Below, one piece after another: positions 1 through 7,775 of a stretch of DNA of 33,295 nt. Position 1 is the first letter of the stretch; each line of letters opens with the position of its first letter. Source of the stretch: Falsiroseomonas oryziterrae (GTDB lineage Bacteria; Pseudomonadota; Alphaproteobacteria; Acetobacterales; Acetobacteraceae). Where the stretch lies: positions 1-33,295 of the forward strand of contig NZ_JAKJIB010000013.1 of the NCBI RefSeq assembly GCF_021864505.1, given 5' to 3'. A model generated the notes under the pieces. It had not been told where the DNA came from and did no database searches. It saw only the letters and a list, made by a program, of their open reading frames with translations. The position numbers were made by a program, and so were the translations under genes.

Positions 1-1168
1 CGCCGAGCGCCTGCTCGCGCAGCCGCTCGGCGTCGCGCGCGCGGATCTCGTCGGCCGAGGGCGGCGCGCCCCATTCGGCGGCGATGCGCGCCGTGGCCAG
101 CAGCCGCTCGGCGATGCGCCGCCGGTTCGCGGGGACCAGGAGTATGGACTGCCCCTTGCGGCCGGCGCGTCCCGTGCGGCCGGAGCGGTGCAGCAGCGTC
201 TCCCGGTCGCGCGGCAACTCGGCATGCACGACGAGGCCGAGGTCGGGCAGGTCGATGCCGCGTGCGGCGACGTCGGTCGCGACGCAGACCCGTGCGCGGC
301 CGTCGCGCAGCGACTGGAGCGCCCGGTTCCGCTCCGCCTGGGTGAGCTCGCCGGACAGCGCCACTGCCTCGAAGCCGCGTTCCGTCAGGTTGCCGTGCAG
401 CCGGGCGACGGCGGCGCGCGTCGCGCAGAAGACGATGGCGCGCGCGTCGTGCCAGCGCAGCAGGTTGACCAGCGCGCGCTCCTCCTCGCGCGGGGCGATG
501 ACGATAGCGCTGTATGTGATGTCGCGATGCGCGCCCTCGCCGGTCGCGGCGATGCGCAGCGCGTCGCGCTGGTAGCGCTTCGCCAGCGCCGCGATCTCCT
601 TCGGGATGGTCGCGGAGAACAGCAGCGTGCGCCGCGTCTCCGGCGTCACGTCGAGGATCGCTTCCAGCTCGTCCCGGAAGCCCATGTCGAGCATCTCGTC
701 GGCCTCGTCGAGCACCACGGCGCGCAAGGCGGCGAGGTCGAGGGCGCCGCGCTCCAGATGGTCGCGCAGCCGCCCCGGCGTGCCGACCACGATATGCGCG
801 CCCATGTCGAGCTGGCGCCGCTCGGCGCGCATGTCGGTGCCGCCGACGCAGGCGATCACGCGGGCGCCCGCGCCGGCATAGAGCCAGCCGAGTTCCTCGC
901 GCACCTGCAGCGCCAGCTCGCGCGTCGGCGCGATGGCGAGCGCGAGCGGCGTGCGCGCGGGGCCGAGCCGCGCGGCCTCGCCCAGCACCTCCGGCGCGAA
1001 GGCCAGGCCGAAGGCGACGGTCTTGCCGGAGCCGGTCTGGGCGGAGACGAGCAGGTCGCGGCCTGCGGTCTCGGGCGCCAGCACCGCCTCCTGCACCGGC
1101 GTCGGCTCGGCATAGCCGCGGGCGGCGAGCGCCTCGGCGAGCGGGGCGGGGAGGGTGGGGAAGGGCAT
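1..1168 (-). CDS. DEAD-box ATP-dependent RNA helicase (C-terminus cut by window edge)
   Basis: My translation of the minus strand from the ATG at 1168 gives an open frame of 389 codons that runs off the left edge. Seen: Q-motif Gln26, Walker A AQTGSGKT (43-50), PTREL (81-85), GTPGR (129-133), DEAD (154-157), SAT (185-187), and the second RecA domain with ATDVAARGID and HRSGRTGR. These are the ordered motifs of DEAD-box helicases, which unwind short RNA duplexes in ribosome assembly or mRNA turnover. The N-terminus starts directly at the Q-motif region, as in DeaD/RhlE/DbpA types. Any C-terminal RNA-binding domain lies outside the window, so the subfamily cannot be fixed. The start ATG shares one base with the stop of the upstream dehydrogenase, so translation is probably coupled. 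Confidence 0.93.
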   Translation of the reverse strand, partial: MPFPTLPAPLAEALAARGYAEPTPVQEAVLAPETAGRDLLVSAQTGSGKTVAFGLAFAPEVLGEAARLGPARTPLALAIAPTRELALQVREELGWLYAGAGARVIACVGGTDMRAERRQLDMGAHIVVGTPGRLRDHLERGALDLAALRAVVLDEADEMLDMGFRDELEAILDVTPETRRTLLFSATIPKEIAALAKRYQRDALRIAATGEGAHRDITYSAIVIAPREEERALVNLLRWHDARAIVFCATRAAVARLHGNLTERGFEAVALSGELTQAERNRALQSLRDGRARVCVATDVAARGIDLPDLGLVVHAELPRDRETLLHRSGRTGRAGRKGQSILLVPANRRRIAERLLATARIAAEWGAPPSADEIRARDAERLREQALG

Positions 1169-2802
1169 CAGTTCACCCGGCCGAGCAGGCCACGCGCGAT
1201 GATATGCGCCTGGATCTCCGCGGCACCTTCGAAGATGGAGAGGACCCGCGCATCGCAGAGCACGCGGCTGATCGGGTATTCCAGCGCATAGCCGTTGCCG
1301 CCATGCACCTGCAGCGCGGCGTCGGCATTGGCCCAGGCGACGCGCGCTGCGAGCAGCTTGGCCATGCCCGCCTCCACGTCGCAGCGCCGTCCGGCATCCT
1401 TCTCGCGCGCGGCGAAGTAGGTCAGCTGCCGGGCCAGCATCGTCTCGACGGCCATCATCACCAGCTTGTTCGACACGCGCGGGAAGCCGAGGATCGGCTT
1501 GCCGAACTGGATGCGGGTCTTCGCGTAGGACAAGCCGAGCGTCAGCGCGTTCTGCGCGACGCCGAGCGCGCGCGCCGCGGTCTGGATGCGCGCAGACTCG
1601 AAGGTCTCCATCAGCTGCCGGAAGCCCTGGCCCTCGACGCCGCCGAGCAGGCAGTCGGCCGGCACCTCGAAGCCCTCGAAGGCGATCTCGTATTCGCGCA
1701 TGCCGCGATAGCCGAGGACGTGGATCTCGGAGCCCGACATGCCTGGCGCGGGGAACGGATCGTCGTCGGTGCCGCGCGGCTTGGGCGCGATCAGCATGGA
1801 CAGGCCACGATGGCCGGGCGCGTCGCCGGTGCGGACCAGCAGCGTCATGACGTCGCTGCGGCTGCCATGGGTGATCCAGGTCTTTGCGCCATGGACGCGA
1901 TAGACGTCGCCTTCGCGCACGGCGCGGGTGCGCAGGTTCGCCAGGTCGCTGCCGGTGTTGGGCTCCGTGAAGACGGCGGTCGGCAGGATCTCGCCGCTGG
2001 CGATGCCGGGCAGCCAGCGCGCCTTCTGCGCCTCCGTGCCGTTCAGCGCGATCAGTTCGCCGGCAATCTCGCTCCGGGTGCCGAGCGAGCCGACGCCGAC
2101 ATAGCCTTCCGACAGCATCTCCGACACCAGGCACATCGCGACCTTGCCGAGGCCCAGGCCACCGTGCGCCTCCGGGATCGTGACACCGAAGGTGCCGAGC
2201 TCGCCGAGCTTGGCGATCAGGTCGAGCGGGATGAGCGCGTTGGCGTCGTGCCAACCTTGCGCATGCGGCGTCACCTCGGCTGCGGTGAAGCGGCCGAACT
2301 GATCGCGCAGCAGCGCCATGTCAGGATCCGTCACGCCGACATCGCCGAAGCTCTCGGCCTGCAGCGCGGCATGCATGGCGACGCGTGCCTCGGCCAGCCG
2401 CGCGGGCTCCGCGAAGGGCGCGAAGGCCGCGCGCAGCGTCGCCTCGGCGGCCGGCGGCACGCCGAGATCGGCGGGGCGCGCCATCTCCACCTGGCTCATC
2501 GGGATGCCGCCCGCGAGCTGCGCGCCGTATTCGGCGAAGCCGAGGACGAGGATCGCGCGCTCGGTCGCACCAAGCCGCCCGGCGGCGTCGAGCCGCTCGC
2601 CCCAGCGCGCCGCCTGGCGCAGCGCCTCGACATAGGTGGCGGCCCAGGCGAGGCCATGCGCGCCGAGTTGCGCGGCTTCCAGCGCCGCCACGTCGAGCTT
2701 CCCGTCGCGCGACACCTCGCGCGACAGCGCGGCGCGCGCGGCATCCAGCATCGCTTCCGCGCCGGCCAGCGCCGCGCGGCATTCCCTCAGCAACTCGGTC
2801 AT
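1168..2802 (-). CDS. mcd: acyl-CoA dehydrogenase with N-terminal extension, probable (2S)-methylsuccinyl-CoA dehydrogenase
   Basis: A 544-residue flavoprotein. An alpha-helical extension of about 150 residues precedes a complete acyl-CoA dehydrogenase fold. Seen: the FTEPNTGSD flavin/substrate motif, the KTWITHGS segment, RIQFGKPI, and near the end LQVHGGNGY followed by SIFEGAAEIQ, whose Glu525 sits where the catalytic base of this family lies. Known: Mcd of the ethylmalonyl-CoA pathway, which oxidises (2S)-methylsuccinyl-CoA to mesaconyl-C1-CoA, has this long N-terminal extension, whereas ordinary acyl-CoA dehydrogenases are about 380-400 residues. The upstream gene looks like the enzyme that uses the Mcd product, which strengthens the call. 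The frame is open well upstream, but that part reads through the transferase gene. I chose the ATG at 2802, which overlaps the upstream stop by one base. Another long-form dehydrogenase remains possible. Confidence 0.78.
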   Translation of the reverse strand: MTELLRECRAALAGAEAMLDAARAALSREVSRDGKLDVAALEAAQLGAHGLAWAATYVEALRQAARWGERLDAAGRLGATERAILVLGFAEYGAQLAGGIPMSQVEMARPADLGVPPAAEATLRAAFAPFAEPARLAEARVAMHAALQAESFGDVGVTDPDMALLRDQFGRFTAAEVTPHAQGWHDANALIPLDLIAKLGELGTFGVTIPEAHGGLGLGKVAMCLVSEMLSEGYVGVGSLGTRSEIAGELIALNGTEAQKARWLPGIASGEILPTAVFTEPNTGSDLANLRTRAVREGDVYRVHGAKTWITHGSRSDVMTLLVRTGDAPGHRGLSMLIAPKPRGTDDDPFPAPGMSGSEIHVLGYRGMREYEIAFEGFEVPADCLLGGVEGQGFRQLMETFESARIQTAARALGVAQNALTLGLSYAKTRIQFGKPILGFPRVSNKLVMMAVETMLARQLTYFAAREKDAGRRCDVEAGMAKLLAARVAWANADAALQVHGGNGYALEYPISRVLCDARVLSIFEGAAEIQAHIIARGLLGRVN

Positions 2803-4001
2803 CACGAATCCCGTGGCAGAAGTCCCGCCGCGCGATAGGCGGCGATGGTGTCGTGCGGCAAGCCGAGCCTCTCGCGCAGCACGGCGTCCGTGTCGGCGCC
2901 GAGGCGTGGCGCGGGCCGCGGCGGCAGCGCCGGCTGCAGCGGCGAGGCGGGCGCGAGCAGGCGTCCCGCGCCGGGCTGCTCGATCTCGGCGAACATCGGA
3001 TTGGCGGCGGAGCAGCGGGGATCCTCGCGGACCATCTGGCCGAAATCCTGGTAGGGGCCCCACAGCACGCCGCTCGCCTCGAAGGCGGCACGCACCTCCG
3101 GCAGGCTGCGCGCGGCGAACCAGGGCGCAAGCACGGCGCAGATCGCGTCGCGCGCAGCGTAGCGCCCGCCTTCGTCGCTCATGTCCACGCCCATCAGCGG
3201 CCCGATCATCTCGAGCTTCTCGGCGAGCCCCGTCGCCTTGCCAATCGCCCGCCACTGCCGGTTGGAGATCGCGGCGAGCATCACGCGCCGCCCGTCCTTG
3301 CATGAGAAGTCGCGCCCGAAGGCGCCGTACAGATGGTTGCCTAGCGGCGGGCGGACATGCCCGTTCACCTGCACATCGGCCAGGTAGCCGAGCGTTGCGA
3401 CCGTCGCGTAGGCGACGTCGGAGAGCGCGAGCGTCACCTCGCCGCCGCGCCCTGTCCGCGTGCGGCGTCGTTCCGCGGCGAGAAGGCCGGTCGCGAGGTA
3501 GAGCCCGGCGGCGACGTCCCAGGCCGGCAGCACATGGTTCACCGGACGCTCGTCCTCGCCGGTCGCGACGGGAAAGCCGACGGCGGCATTCACCGTGTAG
3601 TCGATGGCGTTGCCGCCATCATGCGTGCCGGTCAGCCGCAGCATGATGAGGTCCGGGCGGCGGGCGGAGAGCGCGGCGTAGGACATCCAGCCCTCGGCGG
3701 AGGGCAGGTTGGTGAGCAGGATCCCGGCCTCGGCGATCAGCGCGGCGGCGATCTCGCGCCCTTCGGGCTTGTCGAGAGCGAGGCAGACCGAGCGCTTCCC
3801 CTTGTTCAGCCCGGCCCAGTAGAGGCTCGTGCCGGACGGGGCGAGCGGCCATCGGCCGATATCGATGTTGCCGCCGATCGGGTCGATGCGGATCACCTCG
3901 GCGCCGAGCTGGGCGAGGGTCATGCCGCCGATCGGGGCCGCGACGAAGGCGGAGACCTCGACGAGCCGAAGGCCGGCGAGCGGGGCGTCCTCTGGTGACA
4001 T
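2802..4001 (-). CDS. mct: CaiB/BaiF (class III) CoA-transferase, probable 2-methylfumaryl-CoA isomerase (mesaconyl-CoA C1-C4 CoA transferase)
   Basis: A 399-residue class III CoA-transferase. Seen: SAFVAAPIGGMTLAQLGAEV (17-36), the WAGLNKGKRS segment (62-71), NHVLPAWD with Asp162 in the place of the family's catalytic aspartate, and YGAFGRDF. From memory, these segments match the Mct branch (3-hydroxypropionate bicycle of Chloroflexus) much better than formyl-CoA or carnitine CoA-transferases. Known: Mct moves CoA within mesaconyl-CoA from C1 to C4, producing 3-methylfumaryl-CoA. Its substrate is the product of Mcd, encoded by the next gene with a one-base overlap. The start at 4001 gives the typical N-terminus. 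The longer open frame upstream has no family similarity and would cross the divergent gene's promoter region. The first 90 bases upstream are shared with the divergent aminotransferase gene. Confidence 0.78.
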   Translation of the reverse strand: MSPEDAPLAGLRLVEVSAFVAAPIGGMTLAQLGAEVIRIDPIGGNIDIGRWPLAPSGTSLYWAGLNKGKRSVCLALDKPEGREIAAALIAEAGILLTNLPSAEGWMSYAALSARRPDLIMLRLTGTHDGGNAIDYTVNAAVGFPVATGEDERPVNHVLPAWDVAAGLYLATGLLAAERRRTRTGRGGEVTLALSDVAYATVATLGYLADVQVNGHVRPPLGNHLYGAFGRDFSCKDGRRVMLAAISNRQWRAIGKATGLAEKLEMIGPLMGVDMSDEGGRYAARDAICAVLAPWFAARSLPEVRAAFEASGVLWGPYQDFGQMVREDPRCSAANPMFAEIEQPGAGRLLAPASPLQPALPPRPAPRLGADTDAVLRERLGLPHDTIAAYRAAGLLPRDS

Positions 4002-4091
4002 GGGCGTGTTGCGTCCGGCGGTTCCGGCGGGACAATAGGCGCGCAGGCCGGCGGGGGCGAGACTGGCCGGCGAGCGGGACGCGGAGGCGGC

Positions 4092-5411
4092 ATGCGCGGA
4101 CGGAATGCGACGGTCGAGGATGCCTTGGACGAGGCCCGCGACCTCTATGTGCGCCGCCGGCCCGAGAGCCTGGCGCGGCACCGCGCGGCCGCCGAGGTCA
4201 TGCCCGGCGGCAACACGCGCAGCGTGCTGTTCCACGGGCCCTTCCCCTTCACCGCGCTGCGTGGCGAGGGCTGCCGCATTTTCGACGCGGACGGCCATGC
4301 CTATGTGAACATGGCGGGCGAATACACCGCCGGGCTGTTCGGCCATTCGCATCCGGCCATCCGGGCGGCCGTGATGCGCGCGCTGGATGGCGGCGTGAAC
4401 CTCACGGCGCACAACGCGCTGGAGGCGGAGTTCGCGCGGCTCATCTGCACGCGCTTCCCATCCATCGAGCTTGTGCGCTTCACCAATTCCGGCACCGAGG
4501 CGAACCTGCTCGCGCTTGCCTGCGCGACCATCGCGACGGGGCGCGGGACGATCCTGGCCTTCGAGGGCGGGTATCACGGCAGCGTCCTAACCTTCCCGCC
4601 GGGCGCGCGGCCGGCGGTGAACGTGCCGCATCGCGTCGTGCTCGCGCCCTACAACGACCTGGCCGCGGCGCAGCGCGTCGCGCGCGGCGTGGCGGGCGAG
4701 CTTGCCGCGATCATCCTCGAGCCGATGCTGGGCAGCGGCGGCTGCGTGCCGGCGGAACAGGGTTTCCTCGAGGGGCTGCGGGCACTGGCGGACGAGACCG
4801 GCGCCGTACTGATCTTCGACGAGGTGATGACGAGCCGCCTTGCGCCGGGCGGGCTGCAGGAGGCGAGCGGCGTGCTGCCGGATCTCACGACGCTCGGGAA
4901 ATATGTCGGCGGCGGGATGTCCTTCGGCGCCTTCGGCGGGCGCGCCGGGCTGATGGCGATGTTCGATCCGCGCCGCTCCGATGCCGTGCTGCATGCGGGC
5001 ACCTTCAACAACAACACGCTCACCATGGCGGCCGGCATCGCGGCGCTCGGCGAGATCTACACGCCCGAGGTCGCGGTCGCGCACAATGCGCGCGGCGATG
5101 CGCTGCGTGAGGCGCTGAACGGCATCGCGGCGCGGCACGCCGTGCCGATCGTCGCCACGGGGCGGGGGAGCATGATGACGCTGCATGTGCTGCCGGCGGC
5201 GCCGCGCGATGCGGCGCAGGCGGCTGCGGGCCATGCGGGGCTGAAGGAGCTGCTGTTCCTCGACCTGCTGGAGCGCGGCTACTACATGGCGCGGCGCGGC
5301 ATGGTCGCGTTGTCGCTCGTGCTCGGCGAGGAGGAACTCGAGGGGTTCCGCGACGCGGTGGACGAGGTGGTCGCGCTGCGCGCCCCGCTGCTGCGGGGCG
5401 CCTTCGGCTGA
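4092..5411 (+). CDS. class III PLP-dependent aminotransferase, glutamate-1-semialdehyde aminotransferase-like
   Basis: 439 residues. Seen: the N-terminal MPGGNTRS segment typical of the HemL branch, NSGTEAN (132-138), YHG (161-163, ring stacking), IFDEV with Asp243 for the pyridine nitrogen, and LGKYVGGG with Lys270 as the Schiff-base lysine. These are complete catalytic features of class III aminotransferases/aminomutases. HemL itself is possible, but catabolic paralogues annotated as 'aspartate aminotransferase family' share these motifs and are common beside CoA and transporter genes. Nothing here points to tetrapyrrole synthesis. A GGAGG-like site lies about seven bases before the ATG. 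The gene is divergent from mct (90 bases between starts) and converges on the cytochrome c gene. The amino donor and acceptor cannot be read from sequence. Confidence 0.9.
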   Translation: MRGRNATVEDALDEARDLYVRRRPESLARHRAAAEVMPGGNTRSVLFHGPFPFTALRGEGCRIFDADGHAYVNMAGEYTAGLFGHSHPAIRAAVMRALDGGVNLTAHNALEAEFARLICTRFPSIELVRFTNSGTEANLLALACATIATGRGTILAFEGGYHGSVLTFPPGARPAVNVPHRVVLAPYNDLAAAQRVARGVAGELAAIILEPMLGSGGCVPAEQGFLEGLRALADETGAVLIFDEVMTSRLAPGGLQEASGVLPDLTTLGKYVGGGMSFGAFGGRAGLMAMFDPRRSDAVLHAGTFNNNTLTMAAGIAALGEIYTPEVAVAHNARGDALREALNGIAARHAVPIVATGRGSMMTLHVLPAAPRDAAQAAAGHAGLKELLFLDLLERGYYMARRGMVALSLVLGEEELEGFRDAVDEVVALRAPLLRGAFG

Positions 5412-5412
5412 C

Positions 5413-5428
5413 GGGGGCCGAAGCCCCC
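5413..5428. terminator. compact GC hairpin between convergent genes
   Basis: GGGGGC, loop CGAA, GCCCCC: a perfect 6-bp stem in the 22-base gap between the aminotransferase stop and the cytochrome c stop. It reads as a hairpin on both strands and could end transcription from both sides. No T-tract follows, so intrinsic termination is uncertain. Confidence 0.5.
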
Positions 5429-5433
5429 GCCGA

Positions 5434-5814
5434 TCACTTCAGCGTCTGGATGAAGGCGATCAGGTCGTTGAGCTGCTGCTCGTTGCGGATGCCCGCGAAG
5501 GCCATCGAGCCCTGGGGGACGACGTCCTTCGGATTGGCGAGGTAGCGCCGGAGCGTCGCCTCGTTCCAGGTGAGGCCGCCCTCGGCCAGTTGGCGCATGT
5601 TGGCCGAGTAGCGGAAGCCCTCGACGGCGCCGGCCCGGCGGTCGAACACGCCCCAGAGGTTCGGGCCGACGCCGTTGCGCCCGCCTTCGTTGCGGGTGTG
5701 GCAGGCCACGCACTGGTTGAAGACGCGCTGCCCGGCGGCGGCGTCCTGCGCCTGCGCGACGGGCACCGACAGGCTGACCGCGGCGGCCGCGGCAAGCAGA
5801 AGGCGATGGATCAC
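5434..5814 (-). CDS. small class I c-type cytochrome (periplasmic)
   Basis: 126 residues with a Sec signal peptide (Arg4, hydrophobic stretch to about residue 20, likely cleavage after AQA at 21-23). The mature protein has one haem-attachment motif, CVACH (Cys35, Cys38, His39), a GPNLWGV segment, and Met104 in PQGSMAFAG as the probable sixth haem ligand. This is the layout of cytochrome c2/c550-type electron carriers. It would shuttle electrons in the periplasm, but no partner oxidase or dehydrogenase lies beside it, so its redox partner is unknown. It lies downstream of the Bug receptor gene on the same strand, 80 bases away, and a dyad in that gap may carry its own control. Confidence 0.92.
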   Translation of the reverse strand: MIHRLLLAAAAAVSLSVPVAQAQDAAAGQRVFNQCVACHTRNEGGRNGVGPNLWGVFDRRAGAVEGFRYSANMRQLAEGGLTWNEATLRRYLANPKDVVPQGSMAFAGIRNEQQLNDLIAFIQTLK

Positions 5815-5851
5815 TGGCGTCGACTCCCGGCTGACTTACTGTGCCTAGGAC

Positions 5852-5873
5852 CGGGAATAAGTGAAGGTTCCCG
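5852..5873. promoter_or_regulatory. inverted repeat upstream of the cytochrome c gene
   Basis: CGGGAA, ten bases, TTCCCG: a perfect dyad with 6-bp arms in the 80-base gap before the cytochrome gene. The gap is less GC-rich than its surroundings. It could be an operator for a dimeric regulator overlapping the cytochrome promoter, or a weak hairpin after the Bug gene. I could not assign a regulator. Confidence 0.35.
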
Positions 5874-5894
5874 AAACGCCAAGGGGGCGGCCGG

Positions 5895-6878
5895 CTATTC
5901 CAGCCGGATGCCCAGTTCACGGATGATCGGCGTCCAGCGCTCCCGCGCCGCCGTGATGAAGGCGCCGAAGGCCTCCGGCGTGCCGCCCACCACATCGGCG
6001 GCCTGCACGCGGGCCAGGTTCTCCCGCAGTTCCGGCACCGCCAGCACCTGGTTGAAGACGGCGTTGGCGCGGGCGAGCAGGTCGGGCGTAATGCCGGCCG
6101 GCGCCACCACGCCGGTCCAGACCGCGACGTCGAAGCCGGGCACCGTCTCGGCGATGGCGGGCACCTCGGGCAGGGTTGCGACGCGACGCGCGGTGCTGAC
6201 CGCGATCGGCCGCGCGCGTCCGTCCTGCAGGAAGGGCAGGGCGGAGGAGATCGAGGTGAAGGAGAGGTCGACGTCGCCGCGCACCAGCGCCGTCGCCGCC
6301 TCTGCGCCGCTGCGGTACGGCACATGCGTCATGCGCGTGTTCGTCAGGCGCTGGAAGTGCTCCATCATGAACTGCACGGCATTGCCGGCGCCGGGCGTGG
6401 AATAGGTGAGGCGGCCGGGCTCGGCGCGCGCCGCGGCGATCACCGCGGGCACGTCGCGGGCCGCGAAGCCGGGGCGCGCGACCAGCACGGTCGGGATGTT
6501 CACCGCGTGGACCACGGGCACGAAGGCCGTGCGCGGGTCGTAGGGCAGGGCCGCGAACATCTCGTGCCCGACGACGTTCGGCGCGAGATCGGCCAGCATG
6601 AAGGTGGAGCCGTCCGGCCGTTCCCGTGCGGCGAGCGCGCCGGCGATGGTGCCGCCGGCGCCGGGGCGGTTGTCAACCTGCAGGGCCTGGCCGTTGGCGA
6701 AGCGCGGGAAGTGCGTGGCCATGGCGCGCGCCACCACGTCGAAGGCCCCGCCGGGGGCGAAGGGGACGATCATGCGCACCGGCCGGTCCGGCCAGGCGGC
6801 CTGCGCGCGGGCGATGGCGGGCGCGGCCAGCATCAGGCCGAATCCCGCCAGGGCCCGGCGGGGCAGCATCGTGGTCAT
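5895..6878 (-). CDS. Bug/TctC family tripartite tricarboxylate transporter receptor
   Basis: 327 residues. A signal peptide (PRRALAG then a hydrophobic run, ending near ARA at 23-25) precedes the family's opening WPDRPVRMIVPFAPGG. QVDNRPGAGG, the mid-protein YSTPGAGN and HVPYRSG segments and the C-terminal WTPIIRELGI segment complete the Bug fold. Known: Bug proteins are periplasmic binding proteins for carboxylates and related small molecules. They are often encoded as orphans far from TctA/TctB membrane subunits, as here. The ligand is unknown. The gene is divergent from livG of transporter 1 with 123 bases between starts. A purine-rich GGGAGA lies before the ATG at 6878. A twin-arginine-like RR occurs in the signal, but Sec export is equally likely. 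Confidence 0.92.
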   Translation of the reverse strand: MTTMLPRRALAGFGLMLAAPAIARAQAAWPDRPVRMIVPFAPGGAFDVVARAMATHFPRFANGQALQVDNRPGAGGTIAGALAARERPDGSTFMLADLAPNVVGHEMFAALPYDPRTAFVPVVHAVNIPTVLVARPGFAARDVPAVIAAARAEPGRLTYSTPGAGNAVQFMMEHFQRLTNTRMTHVPYRSGAEAATALVRGDVDLSFTSISSALPFLQDGRARPIAVSTARRVATLPEVPAIAETVPGFDVAVWTGVVAPAGITPDLLARANAVFNQVLAVPELRENLARVQAADVVGGTPEAFGAFITAARERWTPIIRELGIRLE

Positions 6879-7001
6879 CGTGAAGGTCTCCCGGTCGCGG
6901 TGCGCCGCGTTCCGGCGTTCTCCCGCACCCCCCTTTGACGCAGCGCCGCGCGGCCGTCCAGCGGGATTGCGCGGCGGGACGCCTCGTGTAGCGTCGCGTG
7001 G

Positions 7002-7775
7002 ATGACCGCCCCGTTGCTGGAGGTGCGCGGCCTCGTCCGGCGCTTCGGCGGGGTGGTGGCGCTGGACGGGCTGGACCTCGCGGTCCGGCGCGGCACCGTC
7101 ACGGCGCTGATCGGCCCGAACGGCGCCGGGAAGTCCACCGCCTTCCAGTGCATCTCGGGCGTGATCCGGCCCGACGAAGGCCGCGTGACCTTCGACGGCC
7201 AGGACATCACCGGCGCGCGGCCCGATCGCGTGACGCGCGCGGGCCTGGTGCGGAGCTTCCAGATCGCGCGCGGCATTCCCCGCCTGACCGTTCTCGAGAA
7301 CCTGCTGCTCTACGGCCAGGACCAGCCGGGCGAGGCGGTGGGGCGCGCGATCCTGGGCGGCGCGGCCGTGCGGCGGCGGGAGGAGGCGTTGCGCGCGAAG
7401 GCGGCGGAGGTCGCGGCGCGGCTCAACCTGACCCGCGTGCTGGACAACCTCGCCTCCGACCTGTCGGGCGGGCAGAAGAAGCTGATGGAGATCGGCCGCG
7501 CGCTGATGGCCTCGCCCAGGTTGCTGCTGCTCGACGAGCCGGTCGCCGGCGTGAACCCGACACTAGCGGCCGAGATCGCGCGGCACATCGCGCATCTGCG
7601 GGACGAGGGCATGACGGTGCTGGTGGTGGAGCACCACATGGATTTCGTCGCCTCGCTCTGCGACCCGGTGATCGTGATGGCGGAGGGCAAGCTGCTCGCG
7701 CAGGGCGCCTTCGAGGACGTCGCGAACGACGCCCGCGTGCAGGAGGCCTATATGGGCCGGCGGGCGCATGCCTGA
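7002..7775 (+). CDS. livG: HAAT-family ABC transporter ATP-binding protein, LivG type (transporter 1)
   Basis: 257 residues. Walker A GPNGAGKST (38-46), signature LSGGQKK, Walker B LLLLDEPVAGVNP, and the switch histidine in VVEHHMDFV. The LivG branch is indicated by the VRSFQIARGIPRLTVLENLL stretch and the D-EPVAGVNP motif. Known: LivG and LivF form the ATPase pair driving import of branched-chain or other hydrophobic amino acids and, in many proteobacteria, amides, urea or aromatic acids. It is the first gene of a plus-strand operon and overlaps livF by eight bases. The start ATG at 7002 places the family's LLEVRGLVRRFGG correctly. No strong ribosome binding site is visible, so a nearby transcription start or weak initiation is possible. 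Confidence 0.95.
   Translation: MTAPLLEVRGLVRRFGGVVALDGLDLAVRRGTVTALIGPNGAGKSTAFQCISGVIRPDEGRVTFDGQDITGARPDRVTRAGLVRSFQIARGIPRLTVLENLLLYGQDQPGEAVGRAILGGAAVRRREEALRAKAAEVAARLNLTRVLDNLASDLSGGQKKLMEIGRALMASPRLLLLDEPVAGVNPTLAAEIARHIAHLRDEGMTVLVVEHHMDFVASLCDPVIVMAEGKLLAQGAFEDVANDARVQEAYMGRRAHA

Noticed and set aside
188-1291. Long plus-strand open frame opposite the helicase
   Set aside because: The minus strand carries all DEAD-box motifs in order; the plus-strand frame is low-complexity Arg/Ala/Gly-rich and matches no family.
1204-2838. 544-codon plus-strand open frame opposite mcd
   Set aside because: Shadow of the dehydrogenase caused by GC-rich third positions; composition rich in Arg, Ala, Gly, His with no domain features.
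6879-7001. Promoter for livG (TTTGACG near 6935 and TAGCGT near 6990)
   Set aside because: No -10 element at the right spacing from TTGACG, and the other pair is too weak and too near the start codon.
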